From an uncultured Clostridia bacterium (GTDB taxonomy: Bacteria; Bacillota; Clostridia; Lachnospirales; Lachnospiraceae): a DNA stretch of 31,110 nt. Shown in pieces: positions 14,674 through 22,674 of the stretch. The stretch spans positions 1 to 31,110 of the forward strand of contig CALBKM010000026.1 in the NCBI GenBank assembly GCA_937895705.1, given 5' to 3'. The notes beneath the pieces were generated by a model. The model did no database searches. It saw nothing but the letters and a program-made list of their open reading frames with translations, and was not told where the DNA came from. Every line of letters starts with the position of its first letter. Position 1 is the first letter of the stretch. A program made the position numbers and the translations under genes.

Positions 14674-17600
14674 ATGAGTAAAAAAATCAAAAGGGTGCTG
14701 GCGTTTGTTTTAACGCTGGTGATGTGCGTAGGTACGACAAGAGTCGCTGCTTATGCAGAAGAAACCGTAGTTACGGGCAATGTGAATACGGAAAGCAGTT
14801 GGGACGGTGTTACCACGGTAAATAATTACACCGGGGAAAATTTTAATGTTACGTTTTCTCTTGAAAACTACTGGGAAGGCGGTTATAATGCAACTATAAA
14901 GGTGGAAAATACCGGAAACAGTGTTATCGAAAACTGGTATTTGAGCTTTGCGTTAGACAACAGCTTCTCTTCTATCTGGAACGCAGAGGTGGTAAGCAGT
15001 GAGAGTGGTCAGTATGTGGTAAAGAATGCAAGCCAAAATGCGGATATTCCGGTGGGTGGCTGTATCGAGTTCGGAATTAGTGTGAACGAAACCTTTGCCG
15101 GATTCCCGAAGGAATACGAGCTTCTGGGAGAAAACACGCAGATACAGGAAGAAGCGTACTCTGTAGAGTATATCCTGGACAGTGATTGGGGTGCAGGATT
15201 TACTGCAAGAATGCTTCTGACGAATCATTCAGAGACTGCATTAGAAGACTGGACGCTGGAATTTGATTTTGACAGAGAGATTACAAATATCTGGAACGGT
15301 GTTATTGAAGCGCATGAAGGAAATCATTATGTGATTAAAAATGCAGGGCACAATGCGAATATTGCGGCAGGAGAAACGATTTCTTTTGGGTTTGACGGAG
15401 AAGGCGGAACGGCGGAGGATGAACCGGAGAATTGTGAGTTGAGCTCTTATGCACCGGGGAATGTCGAGGAAGAGATAGATTTTGAAGATACTACCGACAC
15501 AGATAGCGATTATCTGACGGATGCGTTGGAAAAATATTACAAGACCGATAAAAATAATCCGGATACGGACGGTGACGGGTTATCCGATTATATTGAAGTC
15601 GTTATACTGGGAACGAGTCCTCTAACGCATGAGACGACCGAAGGAGTACCGGATGTTACCCTCGACTCTGATGAGGACGGGATCAGTAACGGAGAAGAAA
15701 TCCGTTTGGGATTAGACCCGGGAGATAACGATACAGATTGTGATTTGGTAATGGATGCAGAGGAGTTAAAGTATGGTACCGACCCGTTAAATTATGATAC
15801 AGATGGTGATGGAGCATCGGACGGTTGGGAAGTGCGTAACGGAACCAATCCTTTGACTGCTGAAGAAACGTTTGACGTAACATACACATCAACATATAAG
15901 GATACAGTAAAGGCTTCGGTAGAATTGGAATTAACCGGAGCGCAGGTAGAGACACTCGCAGTTGACCCGGTATTGGGTGACTATTTGTTCCCGGAGGATA
16001 TGCCGGGATATATCGGTGCGGCATATAACTTTAGTGTCGAGGGAGAATTTGATACGGCGAGGATTTCCTTTGAGTTTGATCCGACCTTGTTACCGGAGGG
16101 AGCAAAGCCGATTATATATTACTTTAATGAGACAGAACAGGAATTAGAGGCACAGGAAACAACGATAGAAGGAAATGTTGCATCTATAGCGGTAGAGCAC
16201 TTTTCGACATATATACTTCTAGAGAGTACAGGATATAATGAAGCGTTTGAATGGACGGATACATGGAATGATACAGGGAAATATGATTCGGTAGAGATTG
16301 TTTTTGTAGTGGATGATTCGGGAAGTATGGCTTCCAATGATCCTGATTATACGCGTTTAGGCGTGGCGTGTGATTTGATTTCGGCTCTTCCGGAGAAAAG
16401 TAAGATAGGAGTTGTATGGTTTGCATCATCAGTTAGATTATTGACGTCTGAGTTGGTAGCGGATAAATTTTATGCAAAACAATTTTTATCGCCACGTGAT
16501 TTTAAGTCATACGGCGGGACATATATGTATAGTGCAATAAACAAGGCGTTTGACTTGTTTACTGCAACGGACGAGACAACACTTAGAGTGATGGTTGTGC
16601 TAAGTGATGGTAGTACAAGCGATACCGGGCAGCATACAAATTGTGTTTTGAAAGCACAAGAAAAAGGAATTAAAATATATACGGTAGGTCTTGGAAATAG
16701 TACATCATATTTTAATAATTATATGCGCCCATTGGCGGAACGTACGGGAGCAACATTTTATCTTGCAAACAATGCATATGAACTGGCTGGTATCTATAAA
16801 GATATTCAAAAAGGTATAGATTTGGAGTTGAACAGTGACGGAGATAGTATACCGGACTATTACGAAGAAAATCTGTATGCTTTTAACGGAAGAAAAATAA
16901 TGTTAGATAAAAGCGAAGAAGATAGTGACGGTGATAAGGTACCGGATGATCAAGAGGTCCAAATTGTTTTGAAATATAACGAAGATAACTCCAAAATGTA
17001 TGTTCAGGGGAAATTGATTTCTTATCCGGACAGAGTAGATACGGATATGGATGGAATTTCAGACCTTGAAGACCCAAATCCGATGGAATATACGATTACC
17101 GACCGTACACTTGCATTGGTAGAAGGATTGAGTTATACTAATCTTGAGGCTTATGTCGGTCGTACGGTAGGGGATGCGAGGGCTGATGGTGTGTATTTCA
17201 AAAATGTGGAACCGAAGGACATCTTCTATCTCGAGGAAGCAATTATTGTTTATGCAAATGACTCTGCAGATGAAATGGGGGCAGATTTCTTGGATTGGGG
17301 ACTGGGGAGTGTGGCAATCCAATTTGTAAGAAGTAATCATCCGACATCTATAATTTATGCGTTAAGGGGAACTGAGTTTGCACAAGATGGCATACATGAT
17401 GGAACGACAGATATAGGTTTAGGCTTTGGGTGGAATTCTCCTCAATCGTATGTGGCTTTTGGTGAATATAAGAATATAACTTCTTATAACAAAAACTATG
17501 ATTATTATGTTGTAGGTCATTCATTAGGTGGAAGATTAGTGCAGGATGTATTATATAAAACATATAATGCGAACGAGGGTGGATTGTTTAAAAAGAAAGC

Positions 17601-17925
17601 GAATATAACAACACCTATTCATAGCACGACGTTTAACGGTCTTGGATATAACCTGGGGGTATATGCTACATTAGAAAAGGATGTTTTGGCGAGATATAAG
17701 GAAAAACTAATTAACTTTTATTATGAATTAGATGCTGTGGGGGATATACTTGGAGGGAACGTTGTTATGAAACGTGCAGGAACTCAAGTAAAACTTACAC
17801 GAAATGATTCGGAGGGGAAAAAGATAGATAATCATCCTTTCGCTAATCATGGCATTAAATGCTGGAATAACGACCATAGTTTATTTTATACGAGTACACA
17901 CGATTTTCCATATTGGGTAGATTAG
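14674..17925 (+). CDS. Secreted multidomain protein: CBM2-like, calcium repeats, VWA, lipase-like
   Basis: The 1083-residue protein has a signal peptide (about 1-28). Two CBM2-like domains follow (about 46-135 and 150-245, each with W, NIWN/SIWN and YVVKNA-N-ADI/ANI motifs), then thrombospondin-type-3 calcium repeats (about 270-400, DTDGDG). A linking beta domain leads to a VWA domain with the MIDAS DDSGS (547-551) and LSDGS. More DSDGDK/DTDMDG repeats precede a C-terminal alpha/beta-hydrolase. The elbow GHSLGG places the nucleophile at Ser 950, with Asp 1020 (ELDAVGD) and His 1059 or 1068 as plausible partners. There is no LPXTG or membrane anchor. The start follows AAGGAGA. Expression is under the c-di-GMP riboswitch. 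Likely roles are surface adhesion plus lipolysis or a contact effector; the substrate is unknown. Confidence 0.85.
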   Translation: MSKKIKRVLAFVLTLVMCVGTTRVAAYAEETVVTGNVNTESSWDGVTTVNNYTGENFNVTFSLENYWEGGYNATIKVENTGNSVIENWYLSFALDNSFSSIWNAEVVSSESGQYVVKNASQNADIPVGGCIEFGISVNETFAGFPKEYELLGENTQIQEEAYSVEYILDSDWGAGFTARMLLTNHSETALEDWTLEFDFDREITNIWNGVIEAHEGNHYVIKNAGHNANIAAGETISFGFDGEGGTAEDEPENCELSSYAPGNVEEEIDFEDTTDTDSDYLTDALEKYYKTDKNNPDTDGDGLSDYIEVVILGTSPLTHETTEGVPDVTLDSDEDGISNGEEIRLGLDPGDNDTDCDLVMDAEELKYGTDPLNYDTDGDGASDGWEVRNGTNPLTAEETFDVTYTSTYKDTVKASVELELTGAQVETLAVDPVLGDYLFPEDMPGYIGAAYNFSVEGEFDTARISFEFDPTLLPEGAKPIIYYFNETEQELEAQETTIEGNVASIAVEHFSTYILLESTGYNEAFEWTDTWNDTGKYDSVEIVFVVDDSGSMASNDPDYTRLGVACDLISALPEKSKIGVVWFASSVRLLTSELVADKFYAKQFLSPRDFKSYGGTYMYSAINKAFDLFTATDETTLRVMVVLSDGSTSDTGQHTNCVLKAQEKGIKIYTVGLGNSTSYFNNYMRPLAERTGATFYLANNAYELAGIYKDIQKGIDLELNSDGDSIPDYYEENLYAFNGRKIMLDKSEEDSDGDKVPDDQEVQIVLKYNEDNSKMYVQGKLISYPDRVDTDMDGISDLEDPNPMEYTITDRTLALVEGLSYTNLEAYVGRTVGDARADGVYFKNVEPKDIFYLEEAIIVYANDSADEMGADFLDWGLGSVAIQFVRSNHPTSIIYALRGTEFAQDGIHDGTTDIGLGFGWNSPQSYVAFGEYKNITSYNKNYDYYVVGHSLGGRLVQDVLYKTYNANEGGLFKKKANITTPIHSTTFNGLGYNLGVYATLEKDVLARYKEKLINFYYELDAVGDILGGNVVMKRAGTQVKLTRNDSEGKKIDNHPFANHGIKCWNNDHSLFYTSTHDFPYWVD

Positions 17926-17932
17926 GAGGAAT

Positions 17933-18241
17933 ATGAAAGAGCGTATTACAAATTTAATAAAGAAAAGTTGGATAATACCGGTTTGTCTGCTGATTTTATT
18001 TCCTGCTGCATTAGTGGGGACATTTTTTAGTTTATATATATGGAATATAACCGGGAGTGTGTGGGTTAGCTTCTTAATTTCGTATGGAATGGCCGGAGTG
18101 GTAACCTCATTACCGGTGATTATTCAGGTTAGAAAATCAGATAAGCTAAAGAAAAGTGTGAGGGTGGCGATAATGACAATATCGGTTCTTGTGTTTTCCT
18201 TTTTAGCATACGAATTATTCTGGTATAATAAGAATTTTTAG
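17933..18241 (+). CDS. Small three-helix membrane protein, copy 1
   Basis: This 102-residue protein has a short basic N-terminus (MKERITNLIKKS) and three predicted membrane helices (about 13-33, 39-60, 72-95). The loop RKSDKLKKS lies between the second and third. It starts eight bases after the lipase-like gene with AGGAGG upstream, so it belongs to the riboswitch transcript. The next gene is a paralog sharing the pattern WxIPxC, NITGS/GVTGS, SLPVII/ALPIII and KSDKLK/KSEKLK. The position right after a secreted effector-like gene and the local copies fit an immunity protein. No family name was recognised, so the role is inferred. Confidence 0.75.
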   Translation: MKERITNLIKKSWIIPVCLLILFPAALVGTFFSLYIWNITGSVWVSFLISYGMAGVVTSLPVIIQVRKSDKLKKSVRVAIMTISVLVFSFLAYELFWYNKNF

Positions 18242-18265
18242 AATGACATGAATCATCGAAAAAGG
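18069..18265 (+). repeat. Direct repeat, left copy
   Basis: These 197 bases (GCTTCTTAATTTCG to ATCGAAAAAGG) recur at 18798-18993 with about seven differences and one base fewer. The left copy covers the last two thirds of the intact 102-residue gene and runs past its stop. Confidence 0.9.
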
Positions 18266-18300
18266 TCGTGACGATTTTTCGTTGTGGCCTTTTCGTTTTT
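18257..18300 (+). terminator. Terminator after the effector / membrane-protein pair
   Basis: CGAAAAAGGTC (18257-18267) pairs with GGCCTTTTCG (18286-18295) with one bulged A, followed by TTTTT. The 5' arm (to 18265) is repeated at 18985-18993, but the rest of the hairpin is not. Confidence 0.7.
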
Positions 18301-18351
18301 GGTGTAAAATAAAAAGATAGATATGTAATGAACGGAATAAGGAGGAATGTA

Positions 18352-18750
18352 GTGAAGACGATTCTAAGAAAGTGGTGGTTAATACCGCTGTGTGTGATAT
18401 CCTATTATGTGTCCAGAATAATCGGTCTTTTAATGATATATATACTTGAAGGTGTAACGGGGAGCATGCTCTTAGCTTTTTTAATAGGCTTAATTATTTC
18501 GGGAGTTGGTGCGGCGTTGCCGATTATCATTGTGGTACATAAGTCAGAAAAGCTAAAAGTCGGTGCGAAGCTCGTTATTAGTATTATAGTGGTGTTGTTG
18601 TTTTCAGGTCTAACCTTTATGATAATTAAAACACCACAAAAAGAAATAGAAGAGTTCCATAGGAGACAACAAGAATGGGAGAATATGAAGTTAGAGGAAT
18701 CGACAGATATAAGTGTATATAAAAATGATGTTACAAGCTTTCCGTACTGA
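18352..18750 (+). CDS. Small membrane protein, paralog 2
   Basis: This 132-residue protein is a diverged paralog of the preceding small membrane protein. It has the same basic start (MKTILRKWWLIPLC), three hydrophobic helices and the KSEKLK loop between helices two and three. It has an added polar tail of about 35 residues (EEFHRRQQEWENMKLEES...) predicted helical. I start at GTG 18352, six bases after AAGGAGG, which aligns with copy 1. The ATG at 18328 would place that site inside the gene. It follows a terminator, so it may need its own promoter or read-through. An immunity-like role is inferred from context only. Confidence 0.7.
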   Translation: MKTILRKWWLIPLCVISYYVSRIIGLLMIYILEGVTGSMLLAFLIGLIISGVGAALPIIIVVHKSEKLKVGAKLVISIIVVLLFSGLTFMIIKTPQKEIEEFHRRQQEWENMKLEESTDISVYKNDVTSFPY

Positions 18751-18767
18751 GTATATTAGGAGGGACC

Positions 18768-18979
18768 ATGAAAAGTGAGTTGAAAAGAATTATTAAGGCT
18801 TCTTAATTTCGTATGGAATGGCCGGAGTGATAACCTCATTACCGGTGATTATTCAGGTTAGAAAATCAGATAAGCTAAAGAAAAGTGTGAGGGTGGCGAT
18901 AATGACAGTATCGGTGCTTATGTTTTCCTTTTTGGCATATGAATTATTCTGGTATAATAAGTTTTTTAGAATGACATGA
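18768..18979 (+). pseudogene. Truncated third copy of the small membrane protein
   Basis: An ATG with GGAGG upstream opens a frame (MKSELKRIIKAS) that stops after 12 codons at 18804-18806. The sequence then continues, in another frame, as a near-identical copy of the second part of the 102-residue gene (from SFLISYGMAG to a TGA at 18977-18979). About 100 bases covering helix one are missing, and the deletion shifts the frame. It is a broken duplicate. It still carries an extended -10 (TG at 18950-18951, TATAAT 18953-18958) that could serve the next gene. Confidence 0.85.
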
Positions 18980-18993
18980 ATCATCGAAAAAGG
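18798..18993 (+). repeat. Direct repeat, right copy
   Basis: This is the second copy of the 197-base unit at 18069. It forms most of the pseudogene and ends 17 bases before the 2H phosphoesterase start, so the duplication included sequence after the gene. Confidence 0.9.
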
Positions 18994-19010
18994 AAAAGGA
19001 GGGGAAATCA

Positions 19011-19520
19011 ATGGCAGAACAATTTTTAACATTGATGGCAGACTTGGACGATGCATCCCAGGAGATTATGTCCGGATGGTATAGCACATTAAAGGAAGCA
19101 GGCTTCACCGGTATCCAGACGCCGGGGCTTCCGTACCATATCAGTCTGGCTACGTTCCCGCTTGAAAAGGAGCAGGAAGCGGTTGCGTTGATGCAAAGGG
19201 TGGCAGCCGAAGTTTCGCCGGTGTCGGTACATATCAGTCATGTGGGAATGTTTGCCGGTGGAAAGGTGCTGTTCGGAGCACCGGACATGAGCCCGGAGTT
19301 GACTGCACTTCATGAAGATTGCGCAAAGGAAACGATGCAGCAGTATCCGTGGACGCCTCATGCAACTATATTGATTGACGAGCCGGAGGCGGTTTATGCG
19401 GCGCTTCCGGTGCTTATGAAGTCTTTCTATCCGTTCGTTGGGAAAATCACCCGTCTGCATTTGTGCGCTTTCTGGCCGACGAGGGAGATTGCAGTCGGGG
19501 AACTAACGGGAAACAAATAG
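19011..19520 (+). CDS. 2H phosphoesterase, LigT/ThpR-like
   Basis: This 169-residue protein belongs to the 2H superfamily (2'-5' RNA ligase / cyclic phosphodiesterase type). It has the two paired motifs HIS (residues 43-45, in LPYHISLATF) and HAT (117-119, in WTPHATILID), which together form the active site. Such enzymes open cyclic phosphates or act on 2'-5' RNA links; the substrate here is unknown. The first part DLDDASQEIMSGWYSTL is typical. The start follows AAAGGAGGGG. DNA composition returns to that of the rest of the window, unlike the AT-rich genes before it. Confidence 0.82.
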   Translation: MAEQFLTLMADLDDASQEIMSGWYSTLKEAGFTGIQTPGLPYHISLATFPLEKEQEAVALMQRVAAEVSPVSVHISHVGMFAGGKVLFGAPDMSPELTALHEDCAKETMQQYPWTPHATILIDEPEAVYAALPVLMKSFYPFVGKITRLHLCAFWPTREIAVGELTGNK

Positions 19521-19560
19521 GCTGAGAATAGAAGTCGTATCGACGAAGAAAATATTATAA

Positions 19561-19628
19561 CGAATAAAATGCACTTTATTCAAAAGGCAAAAACGTCAAC
19601 CGAATAAAGTGCATTTTATTCGGTTGAC
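19561..19628. promoter_or_regulatory. Paired palindromic operator upstream of the AAA_14 gene
   Basis: Two copies of GAATAAA-6-TTTATTC (19562-19581 and 19602-19621) lie in opposite orientation, so a perfect 21-base inverted repeat (19561-19581 with 19602-19622) contains them. The second site grows into a 34-base near-perfect palindrome (19595-19628), interrupted only by the central G/T pair. Centres are about 40 bases apart, near four helical turns. The right end overlaps the -35 box, as for a repressor operator. Confidence 0.75.
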
Positions 19629-19653
19629 ATTTTCTCCGGAGGAATGATATAAT
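19624..19653 (+). promoter_or_regulatory. Consensus promoter of the AAA_14/DUF4143 gene
   Basis: TTGACA (19624-19629), an 18-base spacer and TATAAT (19648-19653) match both hexamers exactly. The -35 is partly inside the palindrome. Confidence 0.85.
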
Positions 19654-19715
19654 GAAAACAGAAAAAGTAGGGTATCATGTAAGTACTTAGACAAATATCG
19701 AAGAGGAGGTGCAAC

Positions 19716-20912
19716 ATGGTTATAAGAGAATTATACCTAGAGAGACTTCGTCCGTTTTATGATTCGGAGATGGTTAAGGTTATTACCGGGATCAGGCGTT
19801 GCGGAAAATCCACGATTATGCGACAGATTGTGGATGAGTTATTGGAAAGAGGCATTACAGAGGAACACATAATCTATATTAATTTTGAAGACTATAAATA
19901 TCGGAAAATCAGTACGGCAGATGCTTTATATGAATATGTGGAAGCAAAGATAAAGGATGAAGAGAAATATTATCTCTTTGTGGATGAAATACAGAATGTC
20001 AGTGAGTTCGAACTTGTAATTAATTCGTTCCGGGCGACACATAACATCAGCATTTTTATTACAGGGTCAAACTCAAAGCTACTGTCAGGAGAGCTTGCAA
20101 CCCATTTGAGCGGACGGACGCTTTCGTTCCGTGTAATGCCGTTCTGTTTTAAAGAGTACTATCAGTATAAGACGATGAACGGGACTGACAAAACGAAAGA
20201 AGAATTGTTAGACGAGTATATGACCTGGGGAGGTTTTCCTTTGGTTTGTAAGGAGGAAGACCCGACGGGGAAAGCAGTGGTGTTATCCAATATCTTTGAT
20301 TCGGTGGTGTTAAAAGACATTGTAATGAGGAACAAGGTGGCTTCGCCGGTTGTGTTGGAACGGATATTGGAGTATGTTGTGGCAAACTCATCTACTACAA
20401 TTTCGGGAACCGGAATTGCAAATACATTATCGGAGGAGATGCAGAAGGTGACGCCGCCTACGGTATATGACTATCTGCGTTATTTTACGGAGGCGTGTAT
20501 TTGTGATAAGGTGTCCAGATATGATATCCGGGGGAAGCGAATCCTTTCTTATGAAGAAAAGACCTACGTGTGTGATCTTGGCTTTTTTCATATCAAGAAG
20601 AATCGGGTAAAAGATGAGTATAACTATATCGTGGAAACGATATGTTATAATGAGTTGATTGCCAGAGGATATCAGGTGTATATCGGGAAGACTTATAAAG
20701 GCGAAGTGGATTTTATCGCTACAAGAGGGGAAGAAAAGATATATATTCAGGCGGCATATCTTTTGAGTGATGAAAAAGTAATAGAGCGTGAGTTTGGAGC
20801 ATACGAAGGAATCAAAGACAATTATCCGAAGTATGTAATTTCTATGGATCGTGTTCCGATGTCAAGGGATGGTGTGATTCATATCAGTCTGATTGATTTT
20901 TTAATGATGTAG
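19716..20912 (+). CDS. AAA_14 / DUF4143 family ATPase
   Basis: This 398-residue protein has an N-terminal AAA+ domain with Walker A GIRRCGKST (25-33), Walker B YYLFVDEIQ (Asp 90, Glu 91) and sensor-like IFITGSNSKLLSGE. A winged-helix segment (about 225-260, SGTGIANTLSEEMQKVTPPTVYDYLRYFTEA) follows, and then the DUF4143 domain. The latter ends with GEVDFIATRGEEKIYIQAAYLL, a nuclease-fold-like E-x-D...Q pattern. The family is common in bacteria and archaea, often strain-variable, and its role is unknown. AGGAGG precedes the start. The winged helix and the palindromes at the promoter suggest that it represses its own gene. Confidence 0.88.
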   Translation: MVIRELYLERLRPFYDSEMVKVITGIRRCGKSTIMRQIVDELLERGITEEHIIYINFEDYKYRKISTADALYEYVEAKIKDEEKYYLFVDEIQNVSEFELVINSFRATHNISIFITGSNSKLLSGELATHLSGRTLSFRVMPFCFKEYYQYKTMNGTDKTKEELLDEYMTWGGFPLVCKEEDPTGKAVVLSNIFDSVVLKDIVMRNKVASPVVLERILEYVVANSSTTISGTGIANTLSEEMQKVTPPTVYDYLRYFTEACICDKVSRYDIRGKRILSYEEKTYVCDLGFFHIKKNRVKDEYNYIVETICYNELIARGYQVYIGKTYKGEVDFIATRGEEKIYIQAAYLLSDEKVIEREFGAYEGIKDNYPKYVISMDRVPMSRDGVIHISLIDFLMM

Positions 20913-20942
20913 AGTGTATTGGAAGAAAATAGAATTTAACAC

Positions 20943-20981
20943 CAAAACCGGCCGTCACATACTCTGTGGCAGCCGGTTTTG
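20943..20981. terminator. Bidirectional terminator between AAA_14 and accA
   Basis: AAAACCGGC (20944-20952) and GCCGGTTTT (20972-20980) form a stem with an inner CACA/TGTG pairing. Both strands end the stem in TTTTG, so it can serve the converging ATPase and fatty-acid operons. Confidence 0.75.
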
Positions 20982-21041
20982 TAAGAGTAAAATATTATAA
21001 AAAAGGATTAGAAACTGACGATTTCATCGTGGACCGCATTC

Positions 21042-21860
21042 TTATATAGAGTACGCCACGGTTCCCCTGGTTTCTCCGTTTTCCTCATAGATGCCGAACT
21101 TACGGAAGCGCATATAACGGTCTTCTAAAAGGGCATCGGTCTTTTTCTTTAACAGCTCGGTTAAGTCCTCTTTTAAATGCTTTTTGATGATGGTACAGGT
21201 GGCCGCAAAGTCCTCGGCGTTTTCCGGAATAACGGTTTCCGCAACACCGAAGCTCTTCATATCGTCGGCGGTAATGCGTAAGCACTGTGCCGCGTCTTCT
21301 GCTCTGGAAGCATCCTTCCAAAGAATACTCGCGCATCCTTCCGGGGAAATTACAGAGTATACCGCATGCTCCATCATGTAAACACGGTCTGCGGAGCAAA
21401 GTGCCAAAGCACCGCCGCTGCCGCCTTCGCCGATGACGATGGAAACGGTCGGGGTCCGAAGGCCCAGCATCTCCATAATGTTTTCCGCGATGGCTTCGCC
21501 CTGTCCGCGCTCTTCACCGTCGGCACCGCAGAAAGCACCTTGGGTGTCCACGAAGCATACCACCGGGCGGCCGAACTTTTCCGCCTGCTTCATAAGGCGT
21601 AACGCTTTACGGTAGCCTTCCGGCTTCGGACAACCGAAGTTGGTTTTCATACGGGTTGCCAAATCGGTACCCTTTTCGATGGCAATATAGGTTACCGGCA
21701 TGCCGTCGATGCTTCCGATACCGGAAATGATAGCGGCATCTTCCGCAAAACGGCGGTCGCCGTGAAGCTCGATACGGTCGTCAAAGATTCCGTTGATATA
21801 GGCAATGCCGGTCGGTCTGCCGTTCTGACGTGTCATTTTCAACTTTTCGTAAGGTGTCAT
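21042..21860 (-). CDS. accA: Acetyl-CoA carboxylase carboxyltransferase, alpha subunit
   Basis: AccA with AccD transfers the carboxyl group from carboxybiotin to acetyl-CoA, making malonyl-CoA. The 272-residue length is usual. Conserved segments include GDRRFAEDAAIISGIG, MKTNFGCPKPEGYRKALRLM, FVDTQGAFCGADGEERGQGEAIA, and IGEGGSGGALALCSADRVYMMEHAVYSVISPEGCASILWKD (biotin and CoA site region). The start overlaps the accD stop by four bases (ATGA), giving strong translational coupling and equal subunit amounts. It is the last gene of the fatty-acid cluster. Confidence 0.95.
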   Translation of the reverse strand: MTPYEKLKMTRQNGRPTGIAYINGIFDDRIELHGDRRFAEDAAIISGIGSIDGMPVTYIAIEKGTDLATRMKTNFGCPKPEGYRKALRLMKQAEKFGRPVVCFVDTQGAFCGADGEERGQGEAIAENIMEMLGLRTPTVSIVIGEGGSGGALALCSADRVYMMEHAVYSVISPEGCASILWKDASRAEDAAQCLRITADDMKSFGVAETVIPENAEDFAATCTIIKKHLKEDLTELLKKKTDALLEDRYMRFRKFGIYEENGETRGTVAYSI

Positions 21861-22672
21861 CCCGCTACACGCTCCTTTCTGTGAAGCTTTAAGATGGTGG
21901 AAAGGGTGTCGGTTAATTCCTCTCTCGGAACAATGGCATCCGCAAATCCATGCTCTAAAATAAACTCTGCGCTCTGGAAATTATCCGGAAGCTGAGATTT
22001 TGTGGTCTGTTCTACGACGCGACGGCCCGCAAATCCAACCAGCGCATTCGGCTCCGCAAGGATGATGTCTCCCTGCATTGCGAAGGAAGCGGTAACACCG
22101 CCGGTGGTAGGATCCGTCAGTACCGTGATATATAAATTCCCCTCGGTAGAATGCTTTTTCACCGCAGCGCTGCATTTTGCCATCTGCATAAGAGAAATAA
22201 TACCCTCCTGCATTCTTGCGCCGCCGGAAGCGGTAAAGCCGATGACCGGAATATGATGCTCGGTAGCGTACTCAAAGGTACGGGTGATTTTTTCTCCTAC
22301 TACGGAGCCCATGCTTGCCATCATGAAGCGGGAGTCCATGACGAAAATCGCACACGGATGGCCGCCTACGGTAGCGTGACCGCAAATAACCGCATCGTCT
22401 TCTCCCGTGGTGTCAATGGCTTTGGTAAGCTTGTCGGCATAACCCGGAAATTCCAAAAAGTCCACGCTGGAAAGACCGGTGGCAAACTCGGTAAAGCTCT
22501 TTTTGTCCACCACCTGATTGATACGTTCCCTGCCGCCGATACGAATGTACTTGCCGCATTCCGGGCAGATGTAAAGGGACTTACGAAGCTCCTTTACGGA
22601 AAACTCTTTTTTGCAGGCACCACAGGTCATTTTTTCGTGTGTAAAAGCTGCAATCCATTTCTCAAAAATCAT
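21857..22672 (-). CDS. accD: Acetyl-CoA carboxylase carboxyltransferase, beta subunit
   Basis: This 271-residue beta subunit has the N-terminal zinc ribbon with Cys 17, 20, 36 and 39 (CGAC ... CPEC). The crotonase-fold part includes SRFMMASMGSVVGEKITR, GFTASGGARMQEGIISLMQMAK and VLTDPTTGGVTASFAMQGDI. I start at 22672 (MIFEKW), seven bases after AGGAGG; an 18-residue upstream extension would run into fabZ. It lies two bases after the fabZ stop. Genes for the biotin carrier AccB and the biotin carboxylase AccC, which the enzyme needs, are not in this cluster. Confidence 0.95.
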   Translation of the reverse strand: MIFEKWIAAFTHEKMTCGACKKEFSVKELRKSLYICPECGKYIRIGGRERINQVVDKKSFTEFATGLSSVDFLEFPGYADKLTKAIDTTGEDDAVICGHATVGGHPCAIFVMDSRFMMASMGSVVGEKITRTFEYATEHHIPVIGFTASGGARMQEGIISLMQMAKCSAAVKKHSTEGNLYITVLTDPTTGGVTASFAMQGDIILAEPNALVGFAGRRVVEQTTKSQLPDNFQSAEFILEHGFADAIVPREELTDTLSTILKLHRKERVAG

Positions 22673-22674
22673 AG

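Noticed and set aside
19561..19628. CRISPR-like repeat
   Set aside because: Only two inverted copies with one spacer; orientation and position fit an operator.
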